Source: an uncultured Faecalicatena sp. (GTDB lineage: Bacteria > Bacillota > Clostridia > Lachnospirales > Lachnospiraceae). From it: 37,110 bases of DNA. Location of the stretch: contig CAOKHZ010000037.1 of the NCBI GenBank assembly GCA_948468385.1, forward strand, positions 1 to 37,110, written 5' to 3'. Within the stretch, counting starts at the first letter, position 1. Each line of letters opens with the position of its first letter. Of the stretch, positions 1 to 8,894 are shown piece by piece. The position numbers were made by a program, and so were the translations under genes. The notes beneath the pieces were generated by a model that saw nothing but the letters and a program-made list of their open reading frames with translations, was not told the DNA's origin and searched no databases.

Positions 1-30
1 CCAGGCGGATTCCAGACTTTCACTGGTTAG
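1..30 (+). other. Possible 3' end of an upstream plus-strand gene
   Basis: Frame 1 of the plus strand is open from the window edge and stops at TAG (28-30), directly before two hairpins. This is what the tail of a convergent gene would look like. Only nine codons are visible and no family can be recognised, so this is a weak call that rests on position. Confidence 0.2.
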
Positions 31-34
31 AAAC

Positions 35-88
35 GTGCGCCGCCGGGCGCACAAACAAACAAGGGACGGCATTCGCCGTCCCTTGTTT
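35..88. terminator. Double-hairpin terminator downstream of the GH3 gene
   Basis: Two hairpins lie side by side. GTGCGCC (35-41) pairs with GGCGCAC (46-52). A perfect 14-bp stem (57-70 with 75-88) closes on an ATTC loop. Read on the minus strand, the long stem is followed by TTGTTTGTTTGTG-like U-rich sequence, as expected for an intrinsic terminator of the GH3 gene that ends at 167. It may also stop transcription arriving on the plus strand. Confidence 0.8.
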
Positions 89-166
89 CCAACTATTCCC
101 ATAAGAGGAATTTTGTCCCTGTGATACCACGGATTTTCTCACACTACGTGCTCCTGATATCATCAT

Positions 167-2857
167 TTATCTCTCCACTTTCACGTATCCGCCCAATCCG
201 GCTTTTTCCGCCGCGTATGGTACGGCTCCGTCATAAGAAGAACTTTGCATGATTAGGTTCAGCATCCTCTTCGCGCATGCCTGCAAATCGCCAAGCGTGA
301 TCGGACATCTTACGTCGCCCTCGGCCGCGCCCACGGATGCGATAATCTCGTCCACGTCAGCCTGGCTGCCCGGCATCGTCAGGTCGTTTCCGGCTTTCAC
401 GCAGCCGGCCGCGCTGGAACTTCCATACTTGAACTCGGCTCCCGGATTCATCTCGATATTGCCGGTCGTTCCCCAGTCAGTCATCACGATTCCGGCAAAG
501 CCCCACTCATCTCTGGCAAGCGTCGTCAAAAGGTCACGATTGTTTGCACTATGTATTCCGTTCACCAGGTTATAAGACGTCATGATGGACATCGGCTGCG
601 CTGCCTTCACCGCGATTTCGAAGCCCTTCAGGTAAATCTCGCGCGCCGCCCTTTCACTTACGTGCGCGTTCGTGTGCATGCGGTTGTCTTCCTGATTATT
701 GAACGCGAAGTGCTTAATCGTCGTTCCCACGCCCGGATGCCTTTGCACGCCCAACGTGTCGGCCGCCGCGCATATTCCGGACACCAACGGATCCTCGGAA
801 TAATATTCAAAGTTACGTCCGCACAGCGGGTTGCGATGGATGTTCATGCCCGGTGCCAACCACAACGTCACTCCAAGCTCCTCCATCTCCTCGCCCACGA
901 TGTCGCCGCACTCAGCAATCGCATCCGTATCCCATGTCTGTGCCAACAAGGTGGCAATTGGGATGGCCGTACAATATTGGTAATAATCCTCCGCGTCCTC
1001 CGGAATCGGCGGTTTCTCCTTGGCCTCCCCGCCGTTCATCAAATTAAACAGCACGTCCATGCCCGGCAACGGTGCCTCGCTCGTTCCCGGAATCACGTTT
1101 CCTTGTGCGTCCGCCATAAAATGCTTGGAAAGACGAAGTCCCGCAGGTCCGTCCGCCAATACCATGTTGCGGATGTCACGGTCGTCAATCATCAGGGACG
1201 TGCTGTCACCGGCCGCTCCCGGACACACCGCGGAAGCATTGCCAATCACTTCGGCACCGCCCATGCCCATCTGGTCGCGGGAGGTGCCCACGCACAACTC
1301 GGCCATTTCCGCGACCGTCAACTGGCCGACCAGCTCATCCAACGTTGCCTTGCCCGCCATCACGTCATCCATCGTAATCTTAGCGTTCGACACGTTTGCC
1401 GTGATTTGCTGATTCTCACCCGCATACTTAACCGTCTTCGTCTCAATCTCCGCCGCCGAAATGGAAATCTGCCGGGCTGCCGCCTTCTCGGCCTCTTCGG
1501 ACGCATAGCTATAAGAAACGATCCCCTTTGCAGACAATTCTTCCAGCTCGCAATCCGGCGGCAGACAGTTCGTCAGCACGGCCGTAACCACGTCCGCATC
1601 CAAACATACCGCGGCCACCACCTTCGTCGCCCGAGAATTCGTGCCAACCCTGACATAATATGCGCCTTCCTCCAACACATAAGAAGCCTTTGCCGCATGA
1701 TAAGATGCCATCTCGACCACCGGATAGCTAATTGTCAGTTCCTCGCTCTCGCCCGGTGCCAGTTCTTTCGTCTTGGCATAAGCCGCCAATTCCTGATATG
1801 GCTTCTCCACCGCGCCCTGTGGTGCGGAATAGTACACCTGAACCACTTCACGCCCCGCGTATGTGTCGCCCGTGTTGGTAACCTTCACCTTCACGGAAAC
1901 CGTCCCCGCGTCCGCGCTCACGCCCAATGTCTCCACGCCAAACGTCGTATAACTCTTGCCATATCCAAACGGATAAGCCGGGGTCACGTTAAAGCTGTCA
2001 AAATAACGATATCCCACATAGATGCCTTCCTTATAATATTCGTCATGAATGTCGCCATTCATGTGGCTGAACGTCTCCGCGTTCGGGTAATCCGTATAAT
2101 TTTCCGCCCAGGTGGTCGTCAAATGTCCGCTCGGCGTCACTTTTCCCGTCAGCACGTCCGCCAACGCATTTCCACCGATATTTCCTGCCTGACTCATCAA
2201 AAGAACCGCGCCGACTCCCTCCTGCGCACGTAAGAGTTTCGTATCCACCACGCCGCCCACGTTCAATACGATGATGACGTTTCCATAAGCCTTCGCCAGA
2301 CTGGCAATGGATTCCTTTTCCGAATCGCTCAGTTCATAGTCTCCGGCCACCGGAGCACGATCCTTGCCCTCGCCGGAATTGCGGGCTACCACGTACACCG
2401 CCGCGTCGGCCTTCGTACCCGCGATAATCGCTTCGTCTACCGTATCGATGGGCGGTTCCATGAACGGATTGTTGAAAAGCTCCATAATCGCGCCCATGCC
2501 CTTTTCCGCGATGCCCTCCTTCACCTTCGTAAAATATCCGAGCCTGGCATCTTCCACTTTTTTGTCATACGCGTCCATCCATGCCTTCGTGGTAAGCGAA
2601 AATCCCGCCTCCTCAAGGCCTTGTTCCACCGTAACCACGAAACGGCTGTTAACGTCTCCCGAACCGGTTCCGCCTTTGATGGTCCTTCTGGCACCATTTC
2701 CGAAAAGCGCGATGCTCTTTACGTCCTTTGAGAGCGGCAGTGCCCCCTCGTTCTCCAAAAGCACCATGCCCTGCGTCGCCACCTTCCTGACACGGTTCAT
2801 GTTGCGCTCCTCACGCGGACTAATGTCCGGATTCTTTGTTGCAAATAATTTCGCCAT
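167..2857 (-). CDS. GH3 beta-glucosidase with inverted domain order
   Basis: This 896-residue enzyme should hydrolyse terminal beta-linked glucose (or a related sugar) from oligosaccharides by a retaining mechanism. The usual GH3 order is reversed. The (alpha/beta)6 sandwich domain comes first (about 25-300, with VLLENEGALPL and the KGGTGSGDV loop). A fibronectin-III-like domain follows (about 320-415). The TIM-barrel domain is C-terminal (about 500-880, DGPAGLR), with predicted nucleophile Asp794 in GIVMTDWG. Established knowledge: the same permuted order occurs in Ruminococcus albus and Butyrivibrio beta-glucosidases. No signal peptide is visible, so it should act in the cytoplasm on sugar imported by the ABC system upstream. 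An AGGAGG site lies 10 nt before the ATG. Exact substrate specificity cannot be read from sequence. Confidence 0.93.
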   Translation of the reverse strand: MAKLFATKNPDISPREERNMNRVRKVATQGMVLLENEGALPLSKDVKSIALFGNGARRTIKGGTGSGDVNSRFVVTVEQGLEEAGFSLTTKAWMDAYDKKVEDARLGYFTKVKEGIAEKGMGAIMELFNNPFMEPPIDTVDEAIIAGTKADAAVYVVARNSGEGKDRAPVAGDYELSDSEKESIASLAKAYGNVIIVLNVGGVVDTKLLRAQEGVGAVLLMSQAGNIGGNALADVLTGKVTPSGHLTTTWAENYTDYPNAETFSHMNGDIHDEYYKEGIYVGYRYFDSFNVTPAYPFGYGKSYTTFGVETLGVSADAGTVSVKVKVTNTGDTYAGREVVQVYYSAPQGAVEKPYQELAAYAKTKELAPGESEELTISYPVVEMASYHAAKASYVLEEGAYYVRVGTNSRATKVVAAVCLDADVVTAVLTNCLPPDCELEELSAKGIVSYSYASEEAEKAAARQISISAAEIETKTVKYAGENQQITANVSNAKITMDDVMAGKATLDELVGQLTVAEMAELCVGTSRDQMGMGGAEVIGNASAVCPGAAGDSTSLMIDDRDIRNMVLADGPAGLRLSKHFMADAQGNVIPGTSEAPLPGMDVLFNLMNGGEAKEKPPIPEDAEDYYQYCTAIPIATLLAQTWDTDAIAECGDIVGEEMEELGVTLWLAPGMNIHRNPLCGRNFEYYSEDPLVSGICAAADTLGVQRHPGVGTTIKHFAFNNQEDNRMHTNAHVSERAAREIYLKGFEIAVKAAQPMSIMTSYNLVNGIHSANNRDLLTTLARDEWGFAGIVMTDWGTTGNIEMNPGAEFKYGSSSAAGCVKAGNDLTMPGSQADVDEIIASVGAAEGDVRCPITLGDLQACAKRMLNLIMQSSSYDGAVPYAAEKAGLGGYVKVER

Positions 2858-2944
2858 GTTTCATTTTCCTCCTAATATCCTCAAGATATAACTATCTTAC
2901 CAGATTCTGCCGGATTATGATAGAGGAATATTAGCGAAAAAAAT

Positions 2945-2992
2945 AAAATTTTTGCGAAAAGGTTACTATTCACGGCCGGCCGCGATAGTAAC
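2945..2992 (-). terminator. Terminator after the ABC permease genes
   Basis: GTTACTAT (2962-2969) and ATAGTAAC (2985-2992) form a stem that closes around a GGCCGGCC core. On the minus strand this is followed by CCTTTTCGC and then a run rich in T (2935-2960). It separates the transporter genes from the GH3 gene, which may therefore be partly independent or reached by read-through. Confidence 0.65.
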
Positions 2993-3027
2993 GGCATTCG
3001 GCCATTTAAAATCGCCCTTGATTCGTT

Positions 3028-3900
3028 TCAGTCCTTCACCGCCCCTGCCGTCAGACCGGAAATCAACATCCTGCCCAGTATCGCGAACACCGCCAACGTC
3101 GGTACCACGGCCGTAGTCGCCGCCGCGCACAACGGCCCCCATTGAATTCCATAAAACCCCATATAATTATAAATACTCACCTGAATCGGATACAAGGAGG
3201 CGGAACTCACCAGTACGGAAGATACAACGTATTCGTTCCATGCGCCCAGGAAAATGAACAACGCCGCGCTCGCCAGGGATGGCAATGACAACGGAACGAC
3301 GAGTCCGAACAAAATACGCCAGTTCCCCGCCCCGTCTATTTTCGCCGCCTCGTCAATCTGTACCGGGACGGACTCAAGGCCGCCCATGATGACCCAGATT
3401 GCCATCGGCAGATTATACGCGACATAAATAATCGGCAACGTGTACCACTGGTTCGTAAGCCCCAGGCTGGAAAAGAACGTATAGTTCGGAACCACCATCG
3501 CCGCACTTCCGATGGAAAGCGGAATTCCGCTCAGAATCAATATGAAAAACAGCTTTTTCCCGCGAAAACGAAACCGGCTCATGGCGTAGGCCGCCATCAT
3601 CGCAAAGAGCAGGCCAACCGCAATTGCGATCGCGCTATAAATCAGGCTGTTGCGAAATCCCGTGAAAAACGTTCCCCGAAACACTTCCTCATAATGCTCC
3701 GTGCTAACCTGCGAGCCAAACAGCTTGGGCGGGTACGAAAGCACCTCCCGCACCGGCTTTAGCGAGGTCAATAACCCCCATATGAACGGCGCGAGATTTA
3801 CGATGACCACGAATAAAAACAAGACGACTTCATAAATGTGCAGCCATTTTTTCCATTTTTCCAATGTCCCCAAGGACACCTGCATTTGATTAGACCTCAT
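3028..3900 (-). CDS. Carbohydrate ABC transporter permease, MalG type
   Basis: This is an inner-membrane subunit of a CUT1-family sugar importer. The 290-residue protein shows six hydrophobic segments and the cytoplasmic EAA loop (EAAKIDGAGNWRILFGLVVP, around residues 185-205) that docks on the ATPase. The long N-terminal region before TM1 and the position as second permease match MalG/LacG-type proteins. Its start overlaps the end of the preceding permease gene by 11 bp, which suggests translational coupling. No ATP-binding subunit is encoded nearby. Many Firmicute CUT1 systems use a shared MsmK-like ATPase, so this is expected rather than a defect. Confidence 0.93.
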   Translation of the reverse strand: MRSNQMQVSLGTLEKWKKWLHIYEVVLFLFVVIVNLAPFIWGLLTSLKPVREVLSYPPKLFGSQVSTEHYEEVFRGTFFTGFRNSLIYSAIAIAVGLLFAMMAAYAMSRFRFRGKKLFFILILSGIPLSIGSAAMVVPNYTFFSSLGLTNQWYTLPIIYVAYNLPMAIWVIMGGLESVPVQIDEAAKIDGAGNWRILFGLVVPLSLPSLASAALFIFLGAWNEYVVSSVLVSSASLYPIQVSIYNYMGFYGIQWGPLCAAATTAVVPTLAVFAILGRMLISGLTAGAVKD

Positions 3901-4753
3901 ACTTCACCGCCTTTACATAACCGATGGACAATACCAACGTTACAAGAAACAACACGATGGACAACGCGCTTGACGTTCCAAACTGATAACTTTCAAATCC
4001 CAAACGATAAATGGATATGGTAATTACGTTTGTCGCGGTGCCGGGGCCGCCGCCCGTGAGGCTTAGCGGAACCGTCAGGTTGTTAATATTTGACAACGTC
4101 AATATAATCGTGGAAATCAAAAGCGGCGTCTTAATCATGGGCAGCCGCACATAACGGAGCAATTGCCATTTTCCCGCGCCATCGATGAGAGCCGCCTCCT
4201 CGATGCTTTTGGGAATGCTTTTTAGTCCGGCCAAAATCTGCACCATCGCATACCCGATAATCCGCCACGTCATGACGAAAATCAATACCCAGACTGCCGT
4301 GTTCGGGTCACTTAGCACCTTAAGCGGAGCCATACCCAATTGCTTGATCAGATAATTCAACACGCCCAAATCCTCGCTGAAAATCCATTTCCACAAAAGC
4401 GTGCCGACCACCTGGGAAGTCACCCACGGAATCAGTACCAACAATTGAATCGCATATGCCGTGATTCCGCTATATTTATTAATCCAGAGTGCGAACAAAA
4501 CACCCAGGACGAGCGCGATGACAAGGCTCACGGCACTAATGTAGAAGGTACGCCCGAACGCCTTCAAATAATCCATGTTCGTGAGTACTTTTATGAAATT
4601 ATCAAGGCCCACGAATTTTGTGAACCTCATATACGTGCACTGGTACAAACTGCAATAAACGGAATACAAAAGCGGCGCAATCAGCACGAACAAAATGACC
4701 AGCGCGCTGGGGGCGAGCAGCAGGTAAGGAAACATCTTATCACGTCTTTTCAT
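3890..4753 (-). CDS. Carbohydrate ABC transporter permease, MalF/UgpA type
   Basis: This is the first permease of the sugar importer, with six predicted membrane segments and an EAA loop (EAALIDGAGKWQLLRYVRLP). The start was placed at the ATG at 4753 (MKRRDKMFPYLL), because an AAGAGG site sits just before it. The longer upstream frame reads through an intercistronic hairpin. The protein is 287 residues, normal for the family. It should form a heterodimer with the downstream permease and receive substrate from the lipoprotein encoded just upstream. Confidence 0.92.
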   Translation of the reverse strand: MKRRDKMFPYLLLAPSALVILFVLIAPLLYSVYCSLYQCTYMRFTKFVGLDNFIKVLTNMDYLKAFGRTFYISAVSLVIALVLGVLFALWINKYSGITAYAIQLLVLIPWVTSQVVGTLLWKWIFSEDLGVLNYLIKQLGMAPLKVLSDPNTAVWVLIFVMTWRIIGYAMVQILAGLKSIPKSIEEAALIDGAGKWQLLRYVRLPMIKTPLLISTIILTLSNINNLTVPLSLTGGGPGTATNVITISIYRLGFESYQFGTSSALSIVLFLVTLVLSIGYVKAVKYEV

Positions 4754-4772
4754 AAACCAACCTCTTTCCATC

Positions 4773-4798
4773 GGCGGCACCACGTAAAAGATGCCGCC
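4773..4798 (-). other. Intercistronic hairpin between binding protein and permease genes
   Basis: GGCGGCA (4773-4779) and TGCCGCC (4792-4798) form a GC-rich stem that ends about 20 nt before the permease start codon. There is no U-run after it, so it is not a clear terminator. Hairpins at this position in binding-protein operons commonly protect the upstream mRNA and reduce permease output relative to the binding protein. That role is inferred here. Confidence 0.55.
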
Positions 4799-4862
4799 AC
4801 TTTATCACTCTATTTTGTTTCACCAAGTTGTCCTATCTCTAAAAATTATAATGCATTCCCTC

Positions 4863-6212
4863 TTAATTGTTGTTCCTCTCGTTAAATTCTCTCGCCGTGG
4901 TGGCAAGTGCCTCTTCCACGGACTTCCCTTCCACGTAGGCGAGCTGCATGGATTTCACCAGGTCCGTCACGTATCCGGAAATCACATACTGGGAATTATA
5001 GGCCACCGCGTTGTTTTCCAACATTTCCATCGCCGTCTTCAAATATTCATTATCCGGCTGGGAAAGGAACTCCCCACAAGCATCCACCGTGGATTTCAAA
5101 AGCGGAATCTGCCCGCCTTCCTCCACCCAGAGCTTGTCAATTTCCGGACAACAAAGCGTCTCGACAAACTCACCGGCTTCTTCTTTCATTTCGCTTCCAG
5201 AATAGACACAGACGTTCCAGCCTGCTGCCAGGCCTTTGCCATCCATACCGTTGCTACTAGGATACGGCATCAGCTTTACGGAATCCGGGTCATACGCGCA
5301 CTGGGACTTAATCGTCGGAATCCGAACGCTTCCGCCAAATACCATCGCGTATTTCCCGGCGATGAAATCCGCGTACATCTCCTCACTGGTCGCGGAAACC
5401 GCGCTCTGCGGCGTAATCTTATACTTGTCAATCATGTCAATCTGCATCTGCAATGCCGCCTGGCCCACGTCGCCGTCCCAGTTTGCCTGCCCATTTTCAT
5501 CCACGACGTCACCATACTGGGTGAATAACTGCGCCCGCAAATAGTTGGAATCCGCCGACTTCTCATTGTAACCGACACCAAGGCCGTACACCTGCATGCC
5601 GTCCTCGTTTACATACGTCAGCTTCTGCGCGGCGGCAATCAAGTCGTCCCAGCTCTCAAAATTCGGGTCGATTTCAAACTCCTTGAACAAGTCCTCGCGA
5701 TACACGATGCCATATACGTTCGTGGACAAATGCAATTGATAATGCGCATCGTCCGTCGCGCCGTATTCAAAGCGCACGTCGTCCAAATCCGCAAACTGCT
5801 CATCCGTCCAGTCTTTCAAAAACAAGTTCTCAAACGGCTCCACCACGCCCAACTGGATGGCTTCACCAAGGTTCAGGCCATTTACCCAGATTACGTCCGG
5901 CGCCTCGCCCGTCTGCGTCGCCGCGAAAAATTTTGCCGTCATGGTATCCCATTCCAACGACTCGATTCTCACGGTCACATCGTCATGCTCGGATTCATAA
6001 AGTTCCTTCGCCTTTGCCAACACGTATCCGCGCCCGCTCTCGTCGTTCGGATTCAAGAACGTCCACACGAGAAGCTCCTTCTTCCCGCCTTCCGTCTTTG
6101 CGCCCTTCTCGCCGTCTCCCTCGTTTGTGTCGCCGCCCCCGCCGCAGGCCGTCATCGCCACCATCATCACCAGTGCCAGAACCAGTGCCAATCCCTTTTT
6201 CATCTTTCTCAT
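4863..6212 (-). CDS. Extracellular sugar-binding lipoprotein (ABC solute-binding family 1)
   Basis: This is the substrate-capturing subunit of the importer, tethered outside the membrane. The 449-residue precursor has a lysine-rich start, a hydrophobic stretch and a lipobox (MTAC, lipidated Cys23), followed by a Gly-rich and acidic linker. The mature part has the family-1 layout (LLVWTFLNPNDESGRGYVLA near the start; a SxEEMYADFIAGKYAMVFGG segment in the middle). An AAAGGAG site lies 6 nt before the ATG, 21 nt after the oxidoreductase gene. The ligand is probably an oligosaccharide or glycoside but cannot be specified. Confidence 0.92.
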   Translation of the reverse strand: MRKMKKGLALVLALVMMVAMTACGGGGDTNEGDGEKGAKTEGGKKELLVWTFLNPNDESGRGYVLAKAKELYESEHDDVTVRIESLEWDTMTAKFFAATQTGEAPDVIWVNGLNLGEAIQLGVVEPFENLFLKDWTDEQFADLDDVRFEYGATDDAHYQLHLSTNVYGIVYREDLFKEFEIDPNFESWDDLIAAAQKLTYVNEDGMQVYGLGVGYNEKSADSNYLRAQLFTQYGDVVDENGQANWDGDVGQAALQMQIDMIDKYKITPQSAVSATSEEMYADFIAGKYAMVFGGSVRIPTIKSQCAYDPDSVKLMPYPSSNGMDGKGLAAGWNVCVYSGSEMKEEAGEFVETLCCPEIDKLWVEEGGQIPLLKSTVDACGEFLSQPDNEYLKTAMEMLENNAVAYNSQYVISGYVTDLVKSMQLAYVEGKSVEEALATTAREFNERNNN

Positions 6213-6233
6213 CTTTTTCTCCTTTCATCATCC

Positions 6234-7592
6234 CTATAACACCACGCTGCCGCCCTCGCTTAATTTTTTGCGAAGCAAGTCCGTGTCAAGTTCATCGTTT
6301 CTCTTTTTTTCACCCAGGCAAAGTGCCGCCGCCACTCCGGCCGCCTCGCCCGTCTGGTTTAAGTTAATCATCACCCGGACGGCTCCGTAAGCCCGCACGT
6401 CCGCGTCCATCGCCCGGCCGCACACGAGAAGGTTTCCATACTCCTTCGGCACCAGCGACCGGTACGGAATCTGGTAATACCTTGGATAATCGTCCGATTT
6501 TTCCTTCCACCAGCTAATTTCATGCGGATAACCGTCCCGCTCATACTCGCTCATTCCGTTCAAGTACCAGAACGTGCACCCCGGCTTGTCTGCATGATGA
6601 ATGTCAATCGGATATGAACCATTGCCAATGGCATCCGTAAACTTCCTTCCGTTACAAACGTCGTCTCCCGTCAGCGTGTACAGCCCCTGCATCGAGCGTC
6701 CTTCCCGGATTCCCAAGGAAGAGGAAAGTCCGAGCAGCACCACGTCATCCTCCGTATTTTTATATTTGTTCAATATTTCCTGCATGGCGCGAACTTGTCT
6801 GCGCCCTTCGATTTCGCCCCGGGTCAGGCCTTCCATCGTCAGCGGTGATTCAAACACGTTGGACTTTAGCAAATGTGAAATCCTCGGGGAATTTACATAG
6901 CTTGTATCCCATCCGAGAATCGGGAGGTCATATTCCTCCAAATGTTCGAGCAAAATCTGCCGGGGGTTTTCGATTTCCTCATACCCTGACACGATTGCGC
7001 CCGTCGTGGACGGCTGTTTTCCATCCCTCTCCCGAAACGCGATTCCCAGGCGGTACGCCAAGTCGCCGTCCCCCGTCGCGTCAATAAAGAAATCCGCACA
7101 AATGGCCTGCCTTCCGTTCTTGCTCTCCACGAGCACGGCCTTAAGCTCCCCGTCTTCCACCCACGGCGCACAAAACATCGTGTGCAGGCAACAAATGACC
7201 CCCGCCTCCTTTAACATCTCGTCACACTCTATTTTCAACTCCTGCGGGTTGAAAATATATGTCGAGATGCGTTCCATGCGCGATTTGTAGCTGGGTCTGT
7301 CATGTGGTACGATGCGCAGCGCGTGTCTTTTGTCCAAACGTTCCAGAAATTCTTCCGAAAGTCCGGAAATGATTTTCTGGTCAAAGTCAAAATCCAAGAG
7401 CGTGTGCCATGCACATACCATCCCCGACGTACCATTTCCGCCAAAATTTCCCTGCTGTTCCACGATGAGTACGCGCGCGCCCATTCTCGCCGCCCGGATT
7501 GCCGCCATCACTCCAGTCGTGCCGCCGCCCAGAACACAAACGTCCACGCTGGCCAGCACCGGCACCCTCCGTTCCTTTTCTATCAGCATCAT
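6234..7592 (-). CDS. FAD-dependent oxidoreductase (FAD_oxidored family)
   Basis: This is a soluble flavoprotein with an N-terminal dinucleotide-binding fold: VDVCVLGGGTTGVMAA (GGGxxG) and then VLIVEQQGNFGGNGTSG. A second conserved segment (DFFIDATGDGDLAYRLG) is typical of PF12831 proteins, which often sit in carbohydrate gene clusters. The substrate is unknown. The start was set at the ATG-ATG pair (7592/7589), because the longer frame runs into the preceding gene. AAGGAGG lies 13 nt upstream, a slightly long spacing. The protein is 452 residues. With the dehydrogenase before it and the importer after it, it probably oxidises or reduces an imported sugar derivative. Confidence 0.85.
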   Translation of the reverse strand: MMLIEKERRVPVLASVDVCVLGGGTTGVMAAIRAARMGARVLIVEQQGNFGGNGTSGMVCAWHTLLDFDFDQKIISGLSEEFLERLDKRHALRIVPHDRPSYKSRMERISTYIFNPQELKIECDEMLKEAGVICCLHTMFCAPWVEDGELKAVLVESKNGRQAICADFFIDATGDGDLAYRLGIAFRERDGKQPSTTGAIVSGYEEIENPRQILLEHLEEYDLPILGWDTSYVNSPRISHLLKSNVFESPLTMEGLTRGEIEGRRQVRAMQEILNKYKNTEDDVVLLGLSSSLGIREGRSMQGLYTLTGDDVCNGRKFTDAIGNGSYPIDIHHADKPGCTFWYLNGMSEYERDGYPHEISWWKEKSDDYPRYYQIPYRSLVPKEYGNLLVCGRAMDADVRAYGAVRVMINLNQTGEAAGVAAALCLGEKKRNDELDTDLLRKKLSEGGSVVL

Positions 7593-7648
7593 CTTCCCAA
7601 TGCAGCCTCCTTCCCCCTTTATAGGTATTTTTATGCACTTCCCATTCT

Positions 7649-8668
7649 TTATGGTGCTATGATATATTTTCCTTTGGCACGCAACACCGGGTCGCTTAAT
7701 ATGGCATCTAGTTTGTCCAAACCACAGATTTCGCATACCATGCTGCTTACGTCAAGCCTTCCCGAGTCAATCAGTTCCAGCGCGCGCCCCTGCGTATAAG
7801 GATTGATATAAGATGATTTCAACTCAATTTCCTTCTGGAAAATCTCAAACGGCCTCACCGAAATGGCCTCGTCCGGTTTCGTCAGTCCGAACATCATGAC
7901 CACCGACTTCTTTCCCGCCACTTTGATTGCCTGCTCAATCGTCTCCGGTTTTCCGACACATTCGATTACCACGTCGATTTGATGTATTCCTTTTTCTTGC
8001 AATACCTTTTCCATGTCTTTAGCAAATGGGTCGACCGTGATGTCCGCTCCCAGCTTTTCCCCTATCTTTCGCTTGCTCTCAACCGGCTCCGCCAAGATCA
8101 CCCTGGCCGCTCCTTCCAATCTGGCCAGCTGCACCATCAAAAGGCCTATCATGCCTCCGCCAAATACGAGCACGTGCTGTCCCGGACATATGTTGCACAT
8201 GTCAATCCCGTGCAGGCAGCAAGCCACCGGCTCCGCCATCGCCCCCTCCTCAAAAGAAGTGTGGTCGCCCAGATGATACACTTGCCGTTCGTTCACACTG
8301 CAATACTGTGCAAATCCGCCATTGACCGTGGTTCCGTACCCCGTCATCCTCGTACAGTAGTGCGACACCCCGTTCCGGCAAAATTCACACGAGCCGCAAT
8401 AATAATTGGGGTCGATACATACCCTATCCCCCTTTCGAAAGCCACGAACCTTGTCTCCGACTGCCGCCACGACTCCTGCAAACTCATGTCCCAAAATGGT
8501 AGGGGGCATCACCTGTGCGGCTCCTTCGTCACCCTCGTAGATATGAACGTCCGTGCCGCACACCCCGCACGCCTTTACCTCGATTAACACCTCCTCTTCC
8601 CCAACCTCGGGCATCGGGCAGTCTTCCAGTCTCAAATCGTGCCTTCCATAAAACATAGCACCTCTCAC
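7649..8668 (-). CDS. Zinc-dependent medium-chain (sorbitol/threonine-type) dehydrogenase
   Basis: This is an MDR-superfamily NAD(P)-dependent alcohol dehydrogenase. The catalytic zinc site is seen in ACGVCGTDVH and GHEFAG. The structural zinc site is the four-cysteine lobe CGSCEFCRNGVSHYC plus the cysteine in GDRVCIDPN's surroundings. The Rossmann motif is VLVFGGGMIGLLMVQLA. Relatives act on polyols, L-threonine or sugar acids; the exact substrate is not determinable. The start was chosen as GTG at 8668, because AAAGGAGG lies 7 nt upstream and the TTG at 8686 overlaps that site. The gene is first in the minus-strand series and divergent from a ROK regulator. Confidence 0.88.
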   Translation of the reverse strand: MRGAMFYGRHDLRLEDCPMPEVGEEEVLIEVKACGVCGTDVHIYEGDEGAAQVMPPTILGHEFAGVVAAVGDKVRGFRKGDRVCIDPNYYCGSCEFCRNGVSHYCTRMTGYGTTVNGGFAQYCSVNERQVYHLGDHTSFEEGAMAEPVACCLHGIDMCNICPGQHVLVFGGGMIGLLMVQLARLEGAARVILAEPVESKRKIGEKLGADITVDPFAKDMEKVLQEKGIHQIDVVIECVGKPETIEQAIKVAGKKSVVMMFGLTKPDEAISVRPFEIFQKEIELKSSYINPYTQGRALELIDSGRLDVSSMVCEICGLDKLDAILSDPVLRAKGKYIIAP

Positions 8669-8720
8669 GTTACGCCCTCCTTTCAAATTATACTTTTGTG
8701 TAACTATTACTCATAAGTCA

Positions 8721-8749
8721 ATAATACACTGGTCTACAAAATAATACAA
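8721..8749 (-). promoter_or_regulatory. Candidate promoter of the dehydrogenase/transport operon
   Basis: On the minus strand, TTGTAT (8744-8749) and TATTAT (8721-8726) are separated by exactly 17 bp, about 50 bp upstream of the GTG start. The -10 is good and the -35 is only partial, which fits a regulated promoter. Confidence 0.5.
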
Positions 8750-8751
8750 TT

Positions 8752-8769
8752 GACAATTTTGACAATTTT
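8752..8769. repeat. Tandem 9-bp direct repeat in the divergent promoter region
   Basis: GACAATTTT occurs twice in direct contact (8752-8760 and 8761-8769), just upstream of the minus-strand promoter and between the two divergent genes. It is a candidate binding site for the ROK regulator, but ROK operators are often inverted repeats, so this is only a positional suggestion. Confidence 0.4.
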
Positions 8770-8814
8770 ATCTTGTTTTTTTTGTGCATTTTACACTATT
8801 CAAAATTTATGTTC

Positions 8815-8843
8815 TTGTTATTTTAGTATGTTTATGCTAGACT
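8815..8843 (+). promoter_or_regulatory. Candidate promoter of the ROK regulator gene
   Basis: TTGTTA (8815-8820) and TAGACT (8838-8843) are spaced by 17 bp and lie about 50 bp before the regulator start. An AAGAAAGG ribosome-binding site follows at 8882-8889. Confidence 0.45.
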
Positions 8844-8894
8844 TTAAAATTAGCGTAGTATCACAAAGGCCAACAAACAACAAGAAAGGTATGC

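Noticed and set aside
551-2233. A 560-codon plus-strand ORF opposite the GH3 gene
   Set aside because: It is the antisense shadow of a clear GH3 gene. Its composition is rich in Arg and His, there is no recognisable domain, and no ribosome site was found.
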